From contig WACJ01000515.1 of assembly GCA_008973525.1 (NCBI GenBank), forward strand, positions 806,001 through 870,000: 64,000 nucleotides of DNA, given 5' to 3'. Under the pieces are notes generated by a model. The model made no database searches. It saw only the letters and a program-made list of their open reading frames with translations, and was not told where the DNA came from. Shown in pieces: positions 1 through 11,281 of the stretch. Origin of the DNA: Stenopsyche tienmushanensis. Taxonomy: Eukaryota > Arthropoda > Insecta > Trichoptera > Stenopsychidae. A program made the position numbers and the translations under genes. Every line of letters begins with the position of its first letter. Position 1 is the stretch's first letter.

Positions 1-33
1 TAGACACTTCATAAAGTATATTTTTTGTTACAG

Positions 34-495
34 ACCTCTTCCAAATACTAGGCTAGAAATAATTGGCCCAGAATACGCTGATGAAATTAACAATGCTTGG
101 CCTTATAAATATCCCGGATCATTAGGATACTTTCAATTAATGTTGAAACATAAAGCGGCAATCGCAATCATGGGAGAGCCTGAAGGAGATCTTCGTGGTT
201 GGGTTTTGAGGAGCGTCAGAGGCGACTTACATGCTTTACACGTTAAAACGGTACGTACTACAACGTACTTTTTACCTTTTTAAATAAATACAAAATCATA
301 TTTTTATTATAGGAGCACAGACGAAAAGGATATGCCCAGTATTTAGTGAAAACGTTGAGTAAAAAGATAGCCGAACAAGACATAGAAGTTTTTGCTTGTA
401 TTGTGACTGAAAATACGGCATCTAAAGAAATGTTTTTGAAGCTCGGTTTTGAATTCATTAATACAGTGAAATGGATTCATGGATGCGTCGAATGA
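34..495 (+). CDS. GLYAT-like N-acyltransferase A, 3' part (exons 3-4)
   Basis: Exon 3 is 34-250 (acceptor ttacag before 34, donor gtacgt at 251) and exon 4 is 313-495, ending in TGA. Exons 1-2 lie before the window. The residues match the C-terminal FR47/GNAT half of glycine N-acyltransferase-like proteins: YPGSLGYF, then GDLRGWVLRSVRGDLHALHV, then the acyl-CoA pyrophosphate-binding loop EHRRKGYAQYL and the terminal strand FLKLGFEFINTVKW. Family enzymes transfer an acyl group from acyl-CoA to an amine such as an amino acid; the substrate here is unknown. Both exons are base-for-base identical to those of gene B; one base differs in the intron between them (position 297). The intactness of exons 1-2 cannot be judged. 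Confidence 0.85.
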
Positions 496-1748
496 AATCA
501 GCTTTAACGTCTGTATTAGCAGTATTGGATATGATATTTAATTTATGTTCACATTTAATGTTATTTATTCTATAACCAAAAGAAGTCTGATACAAACGAC
601 AAGTATTAATGTATGTCAACAAAGTTGAATATAAAATATAGAACATTTGATATTGTCTATTAGCAGTTATATTTTAATATCCATTTATATAGTTTATACA
701 TTTATAATTCATCCGGTATTCACAATACCTTTTTGGAACAACATTTACGGTAGCTTGGTATATTTTCCCATAAGATATCGATTGATAAAAAGATGGCGCC
801 ATATTTTGGACGTCATTCTGCTAAGATTTTCATATGAGAGGAACCAGTAAGGTTTGGATTTAAACTGTGGTGTGTGTATAGCCTCAGCTGGAAGATATGT
901 ATCAGTTCTTATGATAGAACTTCAGAGAAGACTAATGAAAACCTGCGTTTATTTGAAAGGATAGTAACAAACTTGTTGAATCATTGTCCCTCAACCAAAT
1001 GTTATCCCACAGTACAGCCAAGGCATAGGAGGTACGGATTTATATAATAACGCTGTTGCTATAGAATCAGAATTAAAGGTAAGTAGCGAGGGTGGATATT
1101 TTTCTCCAATGCTACAGTGCTATTGTTGATGCCTGGAAAATGTACCCACTGGCAACGGGCTTCACTATTATTCAAATTTACTTTAGATCCCAGATTGTAT
1201 TATCTCTATTTGGAAGTGAATAAGACATTGAACTGGAGAAACCAAAGAAAAAAGAAAGTTCCAGTAGAAACAGATTGCCAAGAGCAGTGAAAGAAGACAG
1301 AACTGACTATATTTTAACCCACAATAAAGAAAATACAAGGAGGAGATGCAAGATCTGCAAAAGCCAGACGGTCTATATATGCAAGATATATCAGATTCGC
1401 CTTCACAAAGTGTTTTTTCAAAAGTGTATAAATAATAAGGGCTCTGGCCGACATCTTCTATAGCGCTACGGATACATTGCATTTGAAATAACAACACCTT
1501 CCCACTTCTGACACCAATGAATCATGGTATTCTATATATAGTTATATTAAGTTTTTTTTTTTTTTTTTTTTTGTTTCATTGATAAATAACTAAACCTATT
1601 TACGTTACAATCCAATAGACAATAATAGCATTTTTATGTATTATTAAATGAGCATGAATATTAGCCAATATTTAAATAAAAATGTTAAGCACTCCAGATC
1701 AGTCTTATTAAATCTATTATACTCGTATATTGTTAACAGTCTGACATC

Positions 1749-1808
1749 ATGTCTACTAGCCAAGAGATGTTGACACATTTGCCACCGCATATGTGTCAAC
1801 ATCTCTTT
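1749..1808 (+). pseudogene. Fossil GLYAT exon-1 fragment folded into an inverted repeat
   Basis: From the ATG at 1749 the frame reads MSTSQEMLTHLPP, clearly related to the start of gene F exon 1 (MSTSEETLTLILPD). The match stops after about 13 codons. A perfect 17-bp inverted repeat follows: 1762-1778 pairs with 1791-1807 around a 12-base loop, so part of the exon fragment has been copied in reverse. It cannot make an enzyme. Confidence 0.6.
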
Positions 1809-1910
1809 GGTCGTATGGCCCCCCAAAAGATTATTTTTGACCTGTGGCCCCCTTGAAAATTCTGTGGCCCCCAGGGGGGTCATATGGCCCCAGGTTGAGA
1901 GTCGCTGCTG
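1809..1910 (-). mobile_element. hAT/Charlie-type element terminus, fragment
   Basis: Read on the - strand from 1910 it begins CAGCGACTCTCAACC after a short CAG, followed by repeated gggg-ccac/gacccc motifs. This resembles the ends of Charlie-like hAT elements (CAG plus a TCTCAAC core). The opposite end is not visible, so this is a single-ended relic abutting the exon-1 hairpin. Confidence 0.4.
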
Positions 1911-2277
1911 TAACTGTACGGTAAAACATGGTTATGCTCGCATTTATAAATTTAATTTTTTTAAATAACACGTTTTTATTTTTTTACTGGCAACATCGTA
2001 CAAAATAAAATTTAATATAATGAAATTTAAAAAATACATATATTCTTTATAATTTATTTTACATGATATTTAAATAATATTTCATATAAAAGCTGGATAT
2101 TTTCTATGAAAAAAGGGATTTAAAATGGGAATCGTTCCCAAAAATTGGACCCTTTTATTATCTGTTGGGAATTCCGAACTGTCATAAATGACAGTTGTGT
2201 TTTTTTTTTTGACGTTTTAGTTCCGCATGCAAATAGTGTTTATCTAATTTTATACTAATACATCAACAAACTTAAGT

Positions 2278-2507
2278 CTTTCAGAACTGAATTATTTTTT
2301 TCATCCGATGGATTTTGTAAATTCCAAGTGTCTAAAGTATAGTAAGGAGACTATAAAAAAATTATATCTTATGTCTACAATTGTGCACAGGCCTTTCAGA
2401 CTTGAATTATTTTTTTCACCCGATGGATTTTGTAAATTCCATGTGTCTAAAGTATAATAAGGAGAATATAAAAAAATATATATTTATGTCCACAATTGTG
2501 CACGCCA
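2278..2507. repeat. Two-copy tandem repeat, period about 115 bp
   Basis: Two imperfect copies start with CTTTCAGAAC (2278) and CTTTCAGACT (2393). Both contain GATGGATTTTGTAAATTCCA and TGTCTAAAGTATA and end near TTGTGCAC. It lies about 130-360 bp before the ATG of gene B, so it could be in the promoter region. It recurs before gene C (6157-6386), but I do not see it before D, E or F. Confidence 0.75.
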
Positions 2508-2636
2508 GGTCTAAAAGGATAACATAAAATTAAAACCATTGTAATTGTTAAAATTGTTTAGCACCACTGATAAGAATCTACTCATCAAGGTCAACTTTTC
2601 TGACTCGCTTATAATTGTCTGACACAGTTTAAGATC

Positions 2637-4374
2637 ATGTCTAATAATATAGAGTCGTTGACACTTTTGCCACTCGAACTTTGGCCGTCTCTCGTTAATA
2701 TATTCAAAGGTCGCAGTGGATTGACTGCAAGAACCGCATTAAAATCCCAATTAATCCAGAAAGAAAAATATCCCAACTTTCCAGTAAAATTGTACGCCCC
2801 GTACAATGATCCCGAAGAAGGAATTGTTTTTGTTTGGAATCTGGTTGGTTATATATTATTCATAGTAATCACGTATTCTAAAAAAATCTCGACGCGTAAT
2901 ACATACAAATTATTTCTCATATTTGTATAAAAATACATATACAAAATATGCAGATAATTTAATGCAATCTCAACGAGTCCGTTATAATACAATTTTTTTT
3001 TTTATTGTGTTTATATACAAATTATCAGGCGCTATGGAGGCTTAATGGAAACAATTTAATCCTTTATATTCACGAGACTGTAACGGAGTCCTGACGTCTC
3101 GTGTGATCACTCGAGAGGCACCACCACGGTGCCTTGGTGTTAATCGTAAATAAATTCTTATGATAAAAACTATTGTACCATTGTATTTCTTACATTAATG
3201 ATATGATACTCTTATCTCAATTTTTTTTCATGACCTGTGTTCTCAGACTTCGTCTGAAACAGTGTTGACTCAGGGCTTACTCAAAGGCACCTTATGTTTA
3301 CAGATTCGTACTATATTAATTATATATTGGCTCAAGAATTAGCCAAAATTTAAATGCCATTATGAATTAGTCAGCGATTAAATAGAAAGCTTCATATTGT
3401 TCTGAAAGCTGTAAGAGAAGTTGCAAAGTCTGCTCTGACCAAAATAAACCTGGCGGTAGACGTGAAACCCCAATTTATTACAGAACAACTGGGATGCATC
3501 TTGAGGATTGTTTTTGAAAAAAGGCCATTTTAGCAAAGAAAATATAATTAAATGTCATCATATTTTAATTGTAGTTTTTACAAACTCATTCCACAGAATG
3601 AAACAGGTCCTGAACTATTGATACTTTCCATGAAAGACGACCAATCCAAACTGGTACAGGCTATTATAAACTCCAAGGAAATAGGACAGTTTCAACGATT
3701 ACTATTTTGTGCTGTGTTGCCTAACATTGAAAATACTGTGGATATACTTGCTGAAAATTACAAACTCTGCGATAAAACAGCAGATCCTACATACGTTGCG
3801 CACGTTTCGCATGAAAAAGCATTACAATATGATACGACGTGAGTACTAATATAATTTATAAACTTCCAAATATTTTATTTAGACACTTCATAAAGTATAT
3901 TTTTTGTTACAGACCTCTTCCAAATACTAGGCTAGAAATAATTGGCCCAGAATACGCTGATGAAATTAACAATGCTTGGCCTTATAAATATCCCGGATCA
4001 TTAGGATACTTTCAATTAATGTTGAAACATAAAGCGGCAATCGCAATCATGGGAGAGCCTGAAGGAGATCTTCGTGGTTGGGTTTTGAGGAGCGTCAGAG
4101 GCGACTTACATGCTTTACACGTTAAAACGGTACGTACTACAACGTACTTTTTACCTTTTTAAATAAATACAAAATCTTATTTTTATTATAGGAGCACAGA
4201 CGAAAAGGATATGCCCAGTATTTAGTGAAAACGTTGAGTAAAAAGATAGCCGAACAAGACATAGAAGTTTTTGCTTGTATTGTGACTGAAAATACGGCAT
4301 CTAAAGAAATGTTTTTGAAGCTCGGTTTTGAATTCATTAATACAGTGAAATGGATTCATGGATGCGTCGAATGA
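2637..4374 (+). CDS. GLYAT-like N-acyltransferase B (4 exons, intact, apparent recombinant)
   Basis: Exons are 2637-2843, 3597-3838, 3913-4129 and 4192-4374; introns 1 and 3 are phase 0 and intron 2 is phase 2. All introns are GT-AG. The sum is 849 nt, or 282 residues, a normal GLYAT-family length. The N-terminal half (SLTLLPLELWPSLVNIFKG, then FPVKLYAPYNDPEEGI) is the GLYAT N-terminal domain. The C-terminal half is FR47/GNAT with the acyl-CoA loop EHRRKGYAQYL. No signal peptide or membrane segment is seen, so it is probably cytosolic or organellar. ATG 2637 is chosen because every paralogue starts at the equivalent codon. Exons 3-4 equal those of A, while the first ~45 codons equal those of C. 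Confidence 0.88.
3071..3134 (+). repeat. Paired hairpins in intron 1 of gene B
   Basis: CACGAGAC (3071-3078) can pair with GTCTCGTG (3096-3103), and AGGCACC (3116-3122) with GGTGCCT (3128-3134). It is a GC-richer island inside an AT-rich intron, conserved at the same place in gene C. Function unknown. Confidence 0.5.
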
Positions 4375-5627
4375 AATCAGCATTAACGTCTGTATTAGCA
4401 GTATTGGATATGATATTTAATTTATGTTCACATTTAATGTTATTTATTCTATAACCAAAAGAAGTCTGATACAAACGACAAGTATTAATGTATGTCAACA
4501 AAGTTGAATATAAAATATAGAACATTTGATATTGTCTATTAGCAGTTATATTTTAATATCCATTTATATAGTTTATACATTTATAATTCATCCGGTATTC
4601 ACAATACCTTTTTGGAACAACATTTACGGTAGCTTGGTATATTTTCCCATAAGATATCGATTGATAAAAAGATGGCGCCATATTTTGGACGTCATTCTGC
4701 TAAGATTTTCATATGAGAGGAACCAGTAAGGTTTGGATTTAAACTGTGGTGTGTGTATAGCCTCAGCTGGAAGATATGTATCAGTTCTTATGATAGAACT
4801 TCAGAGAAGACTAATGAAAACCTGCGTTTATTTGAAAGGATAGTAACAAACTTGTTGAATCATTGTCCCTCAACCAAATGTTATCCCACAGTACAGCCAA
4901 GGCATAGGAGGTACGGATTTATATAATAACGCTGTTGCTATAGAATCAGAATTAAAGGTAAGTAGCGAGGGTGGATATTTTTCTCCAATGCTACAGTGCT
5001 ATTGTTGATGCCTGGAAAATGTACCCACTGGCAACGGGCTTCACTATTATTCAAATTTACTTTAGATCCCAGATTGTATTATCTCTATTTGGAAGTGAAT
5101 AAGACATTGAACTGGAGAAACCAAAGAAAAAAGAAAGTTCCAGTAGAAACAGATTGCCAAGAGCAGTGAAAGAAGACAGAACTGACTATATTTTAACCCA
5201 CAATAAAGAAAATACAAGGAGGAGATGCAAGATCTGCAAAAGCCAGACGGTCTATATATGCAAGATATATCAGATTCGCCTTCACAAAGTGTTTTTTCAA
5301 AAGTGTATAAATAATAAGGGCTCTGGCCGACATCTTCTATAGCGCTACGGATACATTGCATTTGAAATAACAACACCTTCCCACTTCTGACACCAATGAA
5401 TCATGGTATTCTATATATAGTTATATTAAGTTTTTTTTTTTTTTTTTTTTTGTTTCATTGATAAATAACTAAACCTATTTACGTTACAATCCAATAGACA
5501 ATAATAGCATTTTTATGTATTATTAAATGAGCATGAATATTAGCCAATATTTAAATAAAAATGTTAAGCACTCCAGATCAGTCTTATTAAATCTATTATA
5601 CTCGTATATTGTTAACAGTCTGACATC

Positions 5628-5687
5628 ATGTCTACTAGCCAAGAGATGTTGACACATTTGCCACCGCATATGTGTCAACATCTCTTT
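5628..5687 (+). pseudogene. Fossil GLYAT exon-1 hairpin, second copy
   Basis: Duplicate of 1749-1808: the ATG at 5628 starts the same 13-codon exon-1 scrap and the same perfect 17-bp inverted repeat (5641-5657 with 5670-5686). The adjoining hAT-like terminus is at 5688-5789. Confidence 0.6.
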
Positions 5688-5789
5688 GGTCGTATGGCCC
5701 CCCAAAAGATTATTTTTGACCTGTGGCCCCCTTGAAAATTCTGTGGCCCCCAGGGGGGTCATATGGCCCCAGGTTGAGAGTCGCTGCTG
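5688..5789 (-). mobile_element. hAT/Charlie-type terminus, second copy
   Basis: Duplicate of 1809-1910, carried by the tandem duplication rather than by a new transposition. Confidence 0.4.
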
Positions 5790-6156
5790 TAACTGTACGG
5801 TAAAACATGGTTATGCTCGCATTTATAAATTTAATTTTTTTAAATAACACGTTTTTATTTTTTTACTGGCAACATCGTACAAAATAAAATTTAATATAAT
5901 GAAATTTAAAAAATACATATATTCTTTATAATTTATTTTACATGATATTTAAATAATATTTCATATAAAAGCTGGATATTTTCTATGAAAAAAGGGATTT
6001 AAAATGGGAATCGTTCCCAAAAATTGGACCCTTTTATTATCTGTTGGGAATTCCGAACTGTCATAAATGACAGTTGTGTTTTTTTTTTTGACGTTTTAGT
6101 TCCGCATGCAAATAGTGTTTATCTAATTTTATACTAATACATCAACAAACTTAAGT

Positions 6157-6386
6157 CTTTCAGAACTGAATTATTTTTTTCATCCGATGGATTTTGTAAA
6201 TTCCAAGTGTCTAAAGTATAGTAAGGAGACTATAAAAAAATTATATCTTATGTCTACAATTGTGCACAGGCCTTTCAGACTTGAATTATTTTTTTCACCC
6301 GATGGATTTTGTAAATTCCATGTGTCTAAAGTATAATAAGGAGAATATAAAAAAATATATATTTATGTCCACAATTGTGCACGCCA
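6157..6386. repeat. Two-copy 115-bp tandem repeat before gene C
   Basis: Same two units as at 2278-2507, about 130-360 bp upstream of the gene C start codon. Confidence 0.75.
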
Positions 6387-6515
6387 GGTCTAAAAGGATA
6401 ACATAAAATTAAAACCATTGTAATTGTTAAAATTGTTTAGCACCACTGATAAGAATCTACTCATCAAGGTCAACTTTTCTGACTCGCTTATAATTGTCTG
6501 ACACAGTTTAAGATC

Positions 6516-8272
6516 ATGTCTAATAATATAGAGTCGTTGACACTTTTGCCACTCGAACTTTGGCCGTCTCTCGTTAATATATTCAAAGGTCGCAGTGGAT
6601 TGACTGCAAGAACCGCATTAAAATCCCAATTAATCCAGAAAGAAAAATATCCTGACTTTCCAGTAAAATTGTACGCCCCGTACAATGATCCCGAAGAAGG
6701 AATTATTTTTGTTTGGAATCTGGTTGGTTATATTTTATTCATATTAATCACATATTGTAAACAAATCTCAACGCGTAATACATACAAATTATTTCTCATA
6801 TTTGAATAAAAATACGTATACAAAATATGCAGATAATTTTTATGCGATCTCAACGAGAGTGGATTCGTTATAATACAATATTTTTTTATTTCGGCATTTT
6901 TATTGTGTTTATATACAAATTATCAGACGCCATGGAGGCTTAATGGAAACAATTTAATCCTTTGTATTCACGAGACTCTGTAACGGAGTCCTGACGTCTC
7001 GTGTGATCACTCGAGAGGCACCACCACGGTGCCTTGGTGTTAATCGTAAATAAATTCTTATGATAAAAACTATTGTACCATTGTATTTCTTACATTAATG
7101 ATATGATACTGTTATCTCAAATTTTTCATGACCTGTGTTTTCAGCCTTCGTCTGAAACAGTGTTGACTTAGGGCTTACTCAAAGGCACCTTATGTTTACA
7201 GATTCGTACTATATTAATTATATATTGGCTCAAGAATTGGCCAAAATTTAAATGCCATTATGAATTAGTCAGCGATTAAATAGAAAGCTTCATATTGTTC
7301 TGAAAGCTGTAAGAGAAGTTGCAAAGTCTGCTCTGACCAAAATAAACCTGGCGGTAGGCGTGAAACCCCAATTTATTACAGAACAACTGGGATGCATCTT
7401 GAGGATTGTTTTTGAAAAAAGGCCATTTTAGCAAAGAAAATATAATTAAATGTCATCATATTTTAATTGTAGTTTTTACAAACTCATTCTACAGAATGAA
7501 ACAGGTCCTGAACTATTGATACTTTCCACGAAAGACGACCAATCCAAACTGGTACAGGCTATTATAAACTCCAAGGAAATAGGACAGTTTCAACGATTAC
7601 TATTTTATGCTGTGTTGCCTAACTTTAAAAATACTGTGGATATACTTGCTGAAAATTACAAACTCTGCAATATAAAAGTAGATCCTACATACGTTGCGCA
7701 CGTTTCGCATGAAAAAGCATTACAATATGATACGACGTGAGTACTAATATAATTTATAAACTTCCAAATATTTTATTTAGACACTTCATAAAGTATATTT
7801 TTTGTTACAGACCTCTTCCAAATACTAGGCTAGAAATAATTGGCCCAGAATACGCTGATGAAATTAACAACACTTGGCCTTATAAATATCCCGGATCTTT
7901 AGGATACTTTCAATTAATGTTGAAACATAAAGCGGCAATCGCAATCATAGGAGAACCTGAAGGAGATCTTCGTGGTTGGGTTTTGAGGAGCGTCAGAGGC
8001 GATTTACATGCTTTATACGTTAAAACGGTACGTACTACAACGTACTTTTTACCTTTTTAAATAAATACAAAATCTTATTTTTTTTATAGGAGCACAGACG
8101 AAAAGGATATGCTCAGTATTTAGTGAAAACGTTGAGTAAAAAGATAGCCGAACAAGATATAGAAGTTTTTGCTTGTATTTTGACTGAAAATACGGCATCT
8201 AATGAAATGTTCTTGAAGCTCGGTTTTGAATTCTCTAATGCAGTTAAATGGATTCATGGATGCGTCGAATGA
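6516..8272 (+). CDS. GLYAT-like N-acyltransferase C (4 exons, intact)
   Basis: Exons are 6516-6722, 7495-7736, 7811-8027 and 8090-8272, with the same sizes as gene B (849 nt, 282 residues). Introns are GT-AG. It differs from B mainly after codon 45. Exon 1 has N-to-D and V-to-I changes. Exon 2 differs in the PNFKNT and NIKVDPTY segments. Exon 3 has NNTWP, AIIGEP and LHALYV. Exon 4 has ACILTENTASNEMF and FSNAVKW. The acyl-CoA loop EHRRKGYAQYL is kept, so it should be active as a GNAT-fold acyltransferase; the acceptor substrate cannot be read from sequence. Similarity between the downstream flank and the equivalent region of A stops near 8470. Confidence 0.88.
6969..7034 (+). repeat. Paired hairpins in intron 1 of gene C
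   Basis: Same element as in gene B. CACGAGAC (6969-6976) pairs with GTCTCGTG (6996-7003), with an extra inner GACTC/GAGTC stem that B lost through a 2-base deletion. AGGCACC/GGTGCCT spans 7016-7034. Confidence 0.5.
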
Positions 8273-8727
8273 AATCAGCTTCAACGTCTGTATTAGTAGT
8301 ATTGGATATGATATTTAATCAATGTTCACATTTAATGTTATTTATTCTATAACCAAAAGAAGCCTGATACAAACGACAAGTATTAATGTATGTCAACATA
8401 GTTGAATATAAAATATAGCAACATTTGATATCTATTAGCGGTTATATTTTAATATCCATTTATATAGTTACATCAACGTAACACCACTTAATATTCATAG
8501 CCATTCGCAAAAGACTACTTAGTTATATTACATTCAGAATCCACGGATTACTAAGAAGCATGTCTCTCATACACGAAATGAAACATCGTCAAATCCTGTA
8601 TCTTACTACATGTTATATTCAATATACACTAAATATAATCAAACAGTTTGGAATGTATATAAAAAGGATTTTTTATATCCTCGTAGGTATACAAGTAGAA
8701 ACATTTTGCATCATATTTCATGGTCGT
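8273..8727. other. Spacer downstream of gene C
   Basis: Up to about 8470 it resembles the sequence after genes A and B with scattered differences, then turns unrelated. This marks the right edge of the duplicated unit. No gene is seen. Confidence 0.6.
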
Positions 8728-8880
8728 ATCTATGGTCAACAATATGCGACTGTGAAACAAATACACAGAATCTTTAATAGAATCCACAAGGACTTAGAAG
8801 ATAGAAAATATTGCTCTGCAACATTCCTGGACGTAACTCAGGCTTTTGATAAATAAAACACTACAAAACCTATTTGGATG
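8728..8880 (+). mobile_element. Jockey-like LINE reverse-transcriptase fragment
   Basis: The frame 8728-8853 reads TVKQIHRIFNRI followed by LEDRKYCSATFLDVTQAFDK and a stop. The FLD-QAFD segment is the first catalytic-aspartate block of non-LTR retrotransposon reverse transcriptases, of jockey-like type. It starts and stops abruptly, so it is a dead 5'- and 3'-truncated copy. The open frame extends upstream to 8560 without recognisable domains. Confidence 0.65.
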
Positions 8881-9231
8881 TATTGAATACAGCTCTGGAA
8901 TACCACATTGACCTCCATTAATAAATGAAGACCTACACAAGTCAGAGGATAGATTGTTTATATAAAAATATATATATCTCACCAAGTATAATAATTAATT
9001 AACACCACATTTTTGACATTCCTATTTGTTTAAAAATATATTAACAAAGATTGATCGGATAAAATCAGTGCTTCTCAACAAATACTAATTTTTATGCCAA
9101 TAAATTTATAGAATAGAGTATATCTTCGAATAATTTCCATTATCACTGAAGTATAATGTGATAATATATTGAGAATCACTATATTCGCAAGAGCAGAAGT
9201 GGGGGCAGTCGTATTTTAGTTGTTTGACAAG
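8881..9231. other. Spacer before gene D
   Basis: AT-rich. The first ~100 bases may be more LINE debris. Nothing else is recognised before the ATG of gene D. Confidence 0.5.
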
Positions 9232-10604
9232 ATGACTGCCGATGTGGACTCGTTAACAGTTTTACTTCCTGATTGTTGGCCTTCTCTTATCAGCATTTTT
9301 AAGGGACCCAAAGGCTCAATAGCGAGATCGGCGATTAAATACCAAATAATCAACAAAGAGAAGTATCCTGATTTTCCGGTTTTGGCCTACGCTCCTTACA
9401 ATGATCCAGAAGAAGGGATCATATTTCTATGGAGAGTTGTTAGTATAATTTTTTTTTATTGCCGAGTACAAAGTTTGTTTTCTCGGCATGGAATTGTTCA
9501 ATAAATTATAAAATAATTGCAAGTTTTCTATTAAAGCGCTGTTTCTATTAAAGACATGATATGCAAAAATTTATAGAACTTTAGCGTAATCATCAAGCAC
9601 CAAATAGATAAGATGACGAGTCTCGTAATAAAAGTAACACTGATATAGATGTTTTTTATCAACTACGCGAGACAAATTAACATTTTTTTTAAATGTATAA
9701 CAATTCATTCATGATTTTACTAGTCATTAACGTAATGGAGTAATATAAAATCATTGTAATAAAATGCAGATTTGGAAAGCACTGTATTATCGCCATTATT
9801 TCAGAGCAACGTGGGATATGAAGTATCAATATTTTCAATGAAAGATGATATTAAAAAATTGGTAGAGGCTTTGAAGAGCACTACGAAAATTGACTGGCGT
9901 TCACGCTGGTTATTCTGTGCTATGGAGCCTGAAATTGAAAAGGGCGTCAGAGAGATTATAGATCATATTAAATTAAAAGATCTAATTTTGGACGTTTCGT
10001 TCACATTTTATATAACGCGTGAAAAAGCGTTGACGTTTAATACAGAGTAAGAATCAATTATTTTTCTAACTATATAACATAAATAATATTTACAATAACA
10101 TTTACAATTTTTAGACAACATCAAGACATACGCTTGGAAATTATTGGTCCTGAATATGCTAAGGAAATTGATGATACGTGGCCACATAGATATCCTGGAT
10201 CGTTAAGCTATTTCCGAGGAATGTTGGAACGCAAATCGGCTTTAGGAATCTTTGGATTATCCAAAGGAGATCTCCGCGGTTGGATATTTTGCAGTGTTAG
10301 AGGAGATATGCACGCTCTTCATATAAAAACGGTAGCTTAATATAAATCGCTTTTATAATGGCCTTAATTAGTATACATTTTATTAAATCAATTACTTATT
10401 AACGCTATTTTATTACAGGAGCATAGACGAAAAGGATATGCACAATTTTTAATAAAAGTAATGAGCAAAATTGTAGCCGAGCAGGGTATAGACATTTTTA
10501 GCTGCATTGTAACAGATAATACAGCATCTCAAGAGCTGTTTACTAAACTTGGTTTTGAATGTGTCTCAACCGTCACGTGGATAGATGGTTTGGTAGAAAA
10601 TTAG
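9232..10604 (+). CDS. GLYAT-like N-acyltransferase D (4 exons, intact)
   Basis: Exons are 9232-9438, 9805-10046, 10115-10331 and 10419-10604: 852 nt, 283 residues. Donors are gttagt, gtaaga and gtagct; acceptors are ttcag, tttag and tacag. The protein starts MTADVDSLTVLLPDCWPSL, contains FPVLAYAPYNDPEEGI, and has the FR47 block YPGSLSYFRGML with GDLRGWIFCSVRGDMHALH and the acyl-CoA loop EHRRKGYAQFLIKV. An in-frame TTG precedes the ATG, but all paralogues align from the ATG. It is clearly diverged from A-C, so this duplication is older. Confidence 0.87.
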
Positions 10605-11281
10605 TTTAATATTTTGTATCAAATCTAATTTCAGGGAAAATAACTTATTTTATATATTTTCCTCGTGTGATTTTATGTATAAATTATGATTCATATTTCT
10701 TAGTACACAAATCTACGAATCTATTATGTTTGTAGATATTATATACAAACAAACAATTTAAACAATTATAACTAAGTGAAATATATACTGACAATCGGTG
10801 TTTATACAATGTAAATCAGGAAAGTTACAGTCTATCAAGCTTACAACGTTGCGGACATTAATAACAATTTTTGAAATCTGGATAATTGTACATATCGGCA
10901 TTAAATTTAAATCTTTTCATATTTCTGTCTAAAAATATTTTACGCTAATTATTATTAAATAAACGTCGTATACTTTCGATACAAGATGGCTAAGGCTTCG
11001 GTATACGTGGCTCAAATTGTAGCGCGGGAATTAGATTGAATTATCACTACTTTCAAAGCATTGCAATATTAAGTTATTATTTATTAAGTTCATGCAAATT
11101 TATATAGATTTGGGATGAAATAACTAATAAAACCACAATAAAAAATTATCTGAATCCGTTTATGTTTCATTTAAATTTGAACTGAATGTATACACTATCA
11201 TAAGAACAGGGAATAAATTTAAAACCTCTGGCATGTAATACAATCTGAGTAGTGGGAGTATTTGAAAGGCAGTTTGATACG
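10605..11281. other. Spacer D-E
   Basis: AT-rich intergenic sequence. No repeat family, RNA gene or coding exon is recognised. Confidence 0.6.

Larger units (their letters stand above)
496..2636. other. Intergenic spacer A-B (part of duplicated unit)
   Basis: AT-rich spacer between genes A and B, repeated almost without change at 4375-6515 (offset 3879). The one base difference I see is at 504/4383. It holds a T-run near 1550-1572, a fossil exon-1 hairpin, a hAT-like terminus and a two-copy 115-bp tandem repeat, each listed separately. Short open frames near 647-850 and 1183-1497 have no recognisable domain and I do not call them genes. Confidence 0.7.
4375..6515. other. Intergenic spacer B-C (second copy of duplicated unit)
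   Basis: Copy of 496-2636 at an offset of 3879, with the same T-run, hairpin, hAT terminus and tandem repeat. No separate gene is visible. Confidence 0.7.

Noticed and set aside
1183..1497. 104-codon - strand frame repeated at 5062-5376
   Set aside because: Repeated only because the whole unit is duplicated; no domain or codon signal.
3071..3134. Hammerhead ribozyme in intron 1 of gene B
   Set aside because: The CTGANGA and GAAA core motifs are absent, although the stems exist.
3552..3596. Use of the ATG at 3552 as start of a separate gene
   Set aside because: It lies in intron 1 just before the acceptor; the family pattern requires exon 1 upstream.
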